Assembly (NCBI GenBank): GCA_027488495.1
Contig: JAIYBO010000097.1
Span: forward strand, 1-28,699
DNA length: 28,699 nucleotides
Origin: Bacteroidota bacterium
Lineage (GTDB): Bacteria; Bacteroidota; Bacteroidia; NS11-12g; UBA955
Reading direction: 5' to 3'
Part shown: positions 24,829 through 28,699 of the stretch, one piece after another
How the letters are laid out: every line of letters starts with the position of its first letter
Numbering within the stretch: the first letter of the stretch is position 1
Notes under the pieces: model-generated
The model's database searches: none
What the model saw: only the letters and a program-made list of their open reading frames with translations
What the model was told of the DNA's origin: nothing
Translations under genes and position numbers: made by a program

Positions 24829-25272
24829 TCAGTTTTCAGTATTCATTACTTTGGGTTGTTGTGCCGCATGGGGATGTTCAGTTCCCTCGTACACAAACAA
24901 ATTGGTAAACAAACGACGGCCCAAACGATTCTTAGGCAACATCCCTTTTACCGCCATCTCAATCAAACGCGCTGGTTTTACGTTCTTCGCCAAAGTGCTT
25001 CTCTGTCCACCAGGAAATCCTGTGTGACGCAAATACTCCTTCTTGTCGAACTTGCCCGCAGTCATCACAACATGGGCAGCGTTGATCACAATTACATTGT
25101 CACCACAATCAACGTGCGGTGTGTAAGATGGCTTGTTCTTGCCTCGGAGAACCGATGCAATTTGAGAGGCCATACGGCCTAATGTCTGTCCATTTGCGTC
25201 AACAACAAACCACTGCTTGTCGGCAGTCATTTTGTTAACCGAAACGGTTTTGTATGTACTCAGCGGATTCAC
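24829..25272 (-). CDS. rplM: 50S ribosomal protein L13
   Basis: A 147-residue protein. The sequence WFVVDANGQTLGRMASQIA, HVDCGDNVIVINA and the block GFPGGQRSTLAKNV are diagnostic. The start is GTG at 25272 (MNPLSTYKTVSVNK), which fits the usual Bacteroidota N-terminus; the ATG 14 codons in (Met15) would cut conserved residues. It is the first gene of rplM-rpsI-rpsB-tsf, and the promoter at 25304-25334 gives a 25-base leader, which is short for autoregulation by an RNA structure. Confidence 0.96.
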   Translation of the reverse strand: MNPLSTYKTVSVNKMTADKQWFVVDANGQTLGRMASQIASVLRGKNKPSYTPHVDCGDNVIVINAAHVVMTAGKFDKKEYLRHTGFPGGQRSTLAKNVKPARLIEMAVKGMLPKNRLGRRLFTNLFVYEGTEHPHAAQQPKVMNTEN

Positions 25273-25303
25273 GTTTGTAATTCTTACTTAGTTTTTGGGG
25301 TTG

Positions 25304-25334
25304 CAAAAATAGGATATTTTATCTCTTAGAGCAA
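25304..25334 (-). promoter_or_regulatory. Bacteroidota-type promoter for the rplM-tsf operon
   Basis: On the minus strand TATTTTTG (25311 to 25304) is the -7 element and TTG (25334 to 25332) the -33 element, with a 20-base spacer. The predicted start is about 25297. The 112 bases between here and the next gene (25335-25446) show nothing else that I can call. Confidence 0.7.
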
Positions 25335-25446
25335 GATATCCACAACTTTTTTTCATGCTTTCTTTAATTAGACACCAAAATCACCCAAACTGCGCCGATT
25401 TCCCAGCCAACAATCATAGGCAATTTCCTGAAAATCAAGAATATCT

Positions 25447-26199
25447 CTACCAATCGTCCTCGTCGGGTTGATAAGGTTGCTGCAACGTCTTCTTCAATCC
25501 CGTTACCACCTCATTCACCTCAAAATCCGCAGCCAACAAATATCGGTCTGTGAATTGAAAGCCCTTTTTCAAACGCATGTAGTGCTCGTGATACGTCCTT
25601 GAAATTTTTGTACTCAATCCCTCTTCCGCCTCTACGTGCACAAAATTTCCAAATTGATACTTATATCTGCTGTCCTTAAATCTCAATGTCAATCGATATT
25701 CCATCATCCCCTCCTGCTTCTTATTGTACTGCCCGTACCTGCAAACCATCGGCGTTGTCACCTTCAATACAATCCGCTCCGCCACCTTGTCCTCTATCAC
25801 CATCTTCTTGTAACCCTCCTTGCCCAAGCGCTGCACCAAATATTTCTTCGCACGCCAATACAATGAATCAGCACCGCAATTCTCACACATCTCATCCTCA
25901 ATGATGTTCTCGTAGAAAATGATCTCACGCATACTGTCGTAAGGCGGCACAAAACGAACATAAGGCGCACGCTTCACCACCGGCTCCTCCGCCGATCCAC
26001 CACCGTCCATGCCCCAACCCCCATCGCCACCACCAGATGCCGCAACAGATGTATCCTTCGAAGCAGTATCACTGCCACTGCCTGCATCGCCGCCAAATCC
26101 CCACTGACCAAAAACATCACCGGGTACCCCTATCACAAAAAGCAGAATCACTGCCCATCGTAACCAAGATTGCTCTTGCGCATTACGAGTATCTCTCAT
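25447..26199 (-). CDS. Secreted DUF4468-like protein with a glycine-rich linker
   Basis: A 250-residue exported protein. A basic, then hydrophobic segment (about 11-31, WLRWAVILLFVIGVPGDVFG) forms the signal peptide. Residues 32-70 are Gly/Ser/Asp-rich (GFGGDAGSGSD, GGGDGGWGMDGGG), a flexible linker. From about 90 to 205 (REIIFYENIIEDEMCENCGA, LYWRAKKYLVQRL, ERIVLKVTTP, YRLTLRFKDSRYKYQF) the pattern resembles the DUF4468 family, with alternating strands and one helix. A CENC pair is present. The ATG at 26199 is preferred to a longer start at 26316, which would put 39 residues in front of the signal peptide. A near match to the -7 element (TATATTCG, 26238 to 26231) lies upstream. Function unknown. 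Confidence 0.75.
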   Translation of the reverse strand: MRDTRNAQEQSWLRWAVILLFVIGVPGDVFGQWGFGGDAGSGSDTASKDTSVAASGGGDGGWGMDGGGSAEEPVVKRAPYVRFVPPYDSMREIIFYENIIEDEMCENCGADSLYWRAKKYLVQRLGKEGYKKMVIEDKVAERIVLKVTTPMVCRYGQYNKKQEGMMEYRLTLRFKDSRYKYQFGNFVHVEAEEGLSTKISRTYHEHYMRLKKGFQFTDRYLLAADFEVNEVVTGLKKTLQQPYQPDEDDW

Positions 26200-26322
26200 C
26201 GTATTGTATCGTATTTTAAAATTAATTCCGCGAATATAAGGTGCAGAGACACTCCTTTTCCCCCACAGCGGCCCGCCGTCTCCGATTTCATTACACATAA
26301 ACGACAAACTGCTCAAATTATT

Positions 26323-27339
26323 TTACACTTTACCCGGAAATCTTCCCTTGCTGAAAATTCTACCCGCCGGTTTCCCCTTCCGCCTAGCCACCTGCTCCGC
26401 CTCCGGCAAATGAATCACATCCCTACAGTCCTCAGAACAACAACACTCGTATTTCTCAGCACAAGCCTCACACTGTATAAACAACAAATGACAGCCCGTA
26501 TTGGCGCAGTTGATGTGCTTATCTGCTGCCTCACCACACTGATGACAAACCGCTATTACATCGTCTGAAACCCGCTCCGCCAAACGCTGATCAAACACAA
26601 AATTCACCCCCTTAAACTTGTTCTCCAAGCCACCCGCCTTCACCTGATTCACATAGTTGATGATCCCTCCCTCCAAATGATACACCTCGTTGTAACCATT
26701 ATGCTTCATCCATGCACTGGCCTTCTCACATCGAATTCCACCAGTACAATACATCAAAATGGGCTTGTCCTTCTCCTCCTTATATAAATCCAATACCCGC
26801 GCCAATTCCTCCCTGAAAGTATCGGTATCCGGACAGCTCGCACCATCAAACCTGCCCACCTCGCTCTCGTAATGATTGCGCATGTCAATCACCACTGAAT
26901 CCGGCGAATCCATCTTCGCATTCCACTCCGCCGCCGCCAAATACTTGCCACGGTTCTGCAAACTAAACGTAGGATCCGTAATGCCATCCGCCACAATCTT
27001 TTCCCTCACCTTCACATCCAACTTGATAAAACTCTTTTGCTTCTCCTCGATGGCCACATTCAATCGAATCCCATTCAAAAAATCAATCCTGTACAAATCG
27101 TCTTTGAATGCCTCAAAATGCTCCGATGGCAGCGCAATCTGTGCGTTGATGCCCTCCTGGGCGATGTAAATCCTACCCACAACCCCCAAACGCGAAAAAC
27201 GCAAAAACAAATCGTTTCTGAACGCCAGTGGATCCTCAATGGGATGATAACAATAAAAGGAAATGGTGGTGTAAGGACGAACATCGGCATCCATCCGACG
27301 TTTCAGTTCCTCCCGGTTCACAATGTTTCGCAATAACAT
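26323..27339 (-). CDS. trhO: tRNA uridine(34) hydroxylase (rhodanese-like)
   Basis: A 338-residue enzyme of the YceA/TrhO family that forms 5-hydroxyuridine at the tRNA wobble position. An N-terminal acylphosphatase-like domain (IYIAQEGINAQI, 58-69) precedes the rhodanese domain. The active-site loop is CTGGIRCEK with catalytic Cys198 and a second Cys204, and VIDMRNHYE (150-158) is the rhodanese CH2A-like block. The C-terminal extension is very rich in cysteine (CHQCGEAADKHINCANTGC), probably a metal-binding element. The start is ATG at 27339: the longer TTG start at 27372 lies inside the -7 promoter element, so it cannot be translated from that promoter. The gap to the next gene (26200-26322) shows nothing. 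Confidence 0.95.
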   Translation of the reverse strand: MLLRNIVNREELKRRMDADVRPYTTISFYCYHPIEDPLAFRNDLFLRFSRLGVVGRIYIAQEGINAQIALPSEHFEAFKDDLYRIDFLNGIRLNVAIEEKQKSFIKLDVKVREKIVADGITDPTFSLQNRGKYLAAAEWNAKMDSPDSVVIDMRNHYESEVGRFDGASCPDTDTFREELARVLDLYKEEKDKPILMYCTGGIRCEKASAWMKHNGYNEVYHLEGGIINYVNQVKAGGLENKFKGVNFVFDQRLAERVSDDVIAVCHQCGEAADKHINCANTGCHLLFIQCEACAEKYECCCSEDCRDVIHLPEAEQVARRKGKPAGRIFSKGRFPGKV

Positions 27340-27369
27340 GGACTGAGATTTTTTATTAGTAAAGTTCCA

Positions 27370-27377
27370 CAAAAATA
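27370..27377 (-). promoter_or_regulatory. -7 promoter element for trhO
   Basis: The minus strand reads TATTTTTG (27377 to 27370). No -33 TTG lies at a standard spacing. The predicted start is about 27363, 24 bases before the ATG at 27339. Confidence 0.5.
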
Positions 27378-27446
27378 CGAAATCTTAAACAAAATCGCAT
27401 CACCAAGCGCAACCAATCAAAAACAAACAGCCACCAACAAAAACAA

Positions 27447-27470
27447 AAAAGCCCCGTTTCCGGGGCTTTT
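27447..27470 (-). terminator. Rho-independent terminator after the small lipoprotein gene
   Basis: AAAAGCCCCG (27447-27456) and CGGGGCTTTT (27461-27470) form a perfect stem with a 4-base loop. On the minus strand it is followed by T-runs, ending the transcript of the lipoprotein and Omp28-like genes just before the trhO promoter. Confidence 0.92.
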
Positions 27471-27472
27471 CG

Positions 27473-27616
27473 TTACATCTTGATAAAAGTGTGGTGATAG
27501 TATCTCTTGCGAGGTGGTTTACATGATTTACCTTTTGCCGAACCACATGATTCCAACAACATCGTTGCGAAAATCACAATCAACAAAACACCTGCAATTT
27601 TGGTTAGATACTTCAC
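27473..27616 (-). CDS. Small lipoprotein, 47 residues
   Basis: A short gene starting with GTG at 27616. It encodes MKYLTKIAGVLLIVIFATML followed by LESCGSAKGKSCK and a basic tyrosine/histidine tail ending FIKM. The basic start, hydrophobic core and lipobox LESC with Cys24 and then GS are typical of small Bacteroidota lipoproteins, which are lipidated and held in the outer or inner membrane. The tail after Cys24 is only 23 residues, so it is probably not an enzyme. It follows the Omp28-like gene by 44 bases and precedes the terminator by 2, so it is the last gene of that transcript. An in-frame TTG at 27628 would add four residues. Function unknown. Confidence 0.72.
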   Translation of the reverse strand: MKYLTKIAGVLLIVIFATMLLESCGSAKGKSCKPPRKRYYHHTFIKM

Positions 27617-27660
27617 TTGTATAGAACGCAAAATCAATGATTAAATTCTGTCATCAAAAA

Positions 27661-28699
27661 TTAATGACGAACCACAATCTTGCTGTTCAAATTCTTGCTG
27701 TTGCCATTTACACTCACCATGTAAACACCTTCAGACCAATTAGCAACACTCATGTTCAATGCACCCGCATTCAAATTGCCGCTGAACACAACCTTGCCCT
27801 GCATATCAGCAACCACTACTGAAGCATTGCCCATTTCCTTGGCCTCAACCACGAACAAATCGTTGGCAGGGTTTGGGTACAAGTTCAAGTTTTGCTCAAC
27901 AGCCTCAGTACCTACCATTGCAATAGGGAAAGTCTCAGATTGCAAAATCTCTTTGGTTGTTGCATCTTGCACAAACACAACCACAGCCAAATCATTCCAA
28001 GTTTCAACGCTGTTCTCAGACAAGTGATTGATGTGCTGAGCCGCAGAGCCATCCAAAGGCAAACGATAACCACCATTGAACGTGTAGGCAATTTTCTTGG
28101 TTAACTTGGTGTCTTTCTTCAAAGGAGTCAATACCTGTCCTACAGAACCGGTCATCATCTTCTTCATCACAGATTCAAACTGGGTTTCACCGTTCGATTT
28201 CTTGTTGGCATAAGTAACACCCTCAACAACCGCAGCGTGCAACTTCAAGTTGTTGCTAGCATTGTCCAACAAAGGATTCAAAGTAACATCCAAAGTTATG
28301 GTGTTCTTCCAAGTCAATGCCACACTACCCGTGATCTCAATGAATGAAGGCTTGCTTTGGTATTCATCGTACAACGCCGTTGTGAATGAATTCGCATTGT
28401 TATCCCAACTACCGTCAATTTCCATGCGAGGAACAGAATTTACGTTGTAAAAAGTCATACGATCACGCACCTCTTGGGTGCAATATGGATCACCTGTCCC
28501 AGGGAAGTTTACCTGATACTTAATGGTGCTGTGCTTGGCTCTGCCATCGATCACCTTGTTATAGTTGATGTTACCCGGGGTACATGGAGGACAAGTAGAA
28601 GAAGTAAATACTTCATTCAAAATTTTGCGATCTACCGCCTTATCAAACACCATCAAAGATTTAGATGCATTGTTGTTTCCAACTTTGGTATCATCAGCA
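27661..28699 (-). CDS. Omp28-like thioredoxin-fold protein with T9SS type A sorting domain (5' end outside window)
   Basis: The frame is open to the window edge (upstream residues ADDTKVGNNNASKSL), so the N-terminus and signal peptide are missing. The visible 346 residues start with a thioredoxin-like module: VFTSSTCPPCTPGN contains a CPPC pair typical of Omp28-type proteins, followed by YQVNFPGTGDPYCT and NVNSVPRMEIDGSW. A beta-rich middle region follows. The C-terminus (LNLYPNPANDLFVVEAKEMG and onwards to NWSEGVYMVSVNG) is a type A C-terminal domain, recognised by the type IX secretion system for export and cell-surface attachment. So this is probably a surface-exposed or secreted redox-fold protein. 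It may be the upstream gene of a transcript with the small lipoprotein. Confidence 0.88.
   Translation of the reverse strand, partial: ADDTKVGNNNASKSLMVFDKAVDRKILNEVFTSSTCPPCTPGNINYNKVIDGRAKHSTIKYQVNFPGTGDPYCTQEVRDRMTFYNVNSVPRMEIDGSWDNNANSFTTALYDEYQSKPSFIEITGSVALTWKNTITLDVTLNPLLDNASNNLKLHAAVVEGVTYANKKSNGETQFESVMKKMMTGSVGQVLTPLKKDTKLTKKIAYTFNGGYRLPLDGSAAQHINHLSENSVETWNDLAVVVFVQDATTKEILQSETFPIAMVGTEAVEQNLNLYPNPANDLFVVEAKEMGNASVVVADMQGKVVFSGNLNAGALNMSVANWSEGVYMVSVNGNSKNLNSKIVVRH

Noticed and set aside
26200..26316. Long start of the DUF4468-like gene at 26316
   Set aside because: The extra 39 residues would precede the signal peptide and include intergenic AT-rich sequence with a near -7 element.
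27340..27372. Longer trhO start at TTG 27372
   Set aside because: The codon is part of the -7 element TATTTTTG, and the added residues are not conserved in the family.

Overview
The window is chromosomal DNA of a member of the Bacteroidota (Bacteroidetes). The evidence is internal: several gene starts are preceded by the phylum-specific -7 element TAnnTTTG, Shine-Dalgarno sequences are largely absent, and there are DUF4293- and DUF4468-like proteins, a lamin-tail-domain exported protein, an Omp28-like protein with a C-terminal type IX secretion sorting domain, and the rplM-rpsI-rpsB-tsf order. Coding density is very high and no gene-free stretch exceeds 300 bases. I see no tRNA, rRNA, insertion sequence, phage gene or CRISPR array. 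Genus-level placement is not possible from this sequence alone.

Layout. (1) 2-409: C-terminal end of a multipass membrane protein, cut by the window edge. (2) 6652 to 394, minus strand: recR, a GT2 fused to a polyprenyl-glycosylphosphotransferase-like tail, an orphan histidine kinase, DUF4293, and an M14 zinc carboxypeptidase. The last two have their own promoter at about 2842-2871. (3) 6681 to 13124, plus strand: panD, a flippase-like membrane protein, rfaE2, a GT2, a lamin-tail protein and prmC, tightly spaced or overlapping. (4) 13126-13761, minus: a three-AT-hook, coiled-coil, winged-helix-like protein behind a 270-bp AT-rich divergent region shared with dxs. (5) dxs (plus) runs into pabA/trpG-tsaB (minus). 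(6) A thiolase and an exported protein of unknown function (plus) face isochorismate synthase menF (minus). (7) A histidine phosphatase, a 2Fe-2S ferredoxin and rpsT (plus). (8) 25272 to 21802, minus: rplM-rpsI-rpsB-tsf, a terminator, then pyrH and a small alpha-CTD-like protein. (9) DUF4468-like secreted protein, trhO, a 47-residue lipoprotein and a partial Omp28/T9SS cargo protein, all minus.

Functional themes are core metabolism (pantothenate, isoprenoid, menaquinone and folate/tryptophan precursors), translation (ribosomal proteins, EF-Ts, PrmC, TsaB, TrhO) and cell envelope (two glycosyltransferases, heptose nucleotide activation, a flippase-like protein, exported cargo).

The most notable points are four. 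The lamin-tail gene appears to lack one A in an A-run at 9678-9682, which separates an ideal signal peptide from its ATG. The AT-hook protein is a candidate nucleoid protein with an AT-rich regulatory region. A free-standing alpha-CTD-like protein sits next to pyrH. The plus strand is C/A-rich whichever way genes point, as expected if the whole window lies in one replichore. No clear new defence or mobile system was seen.
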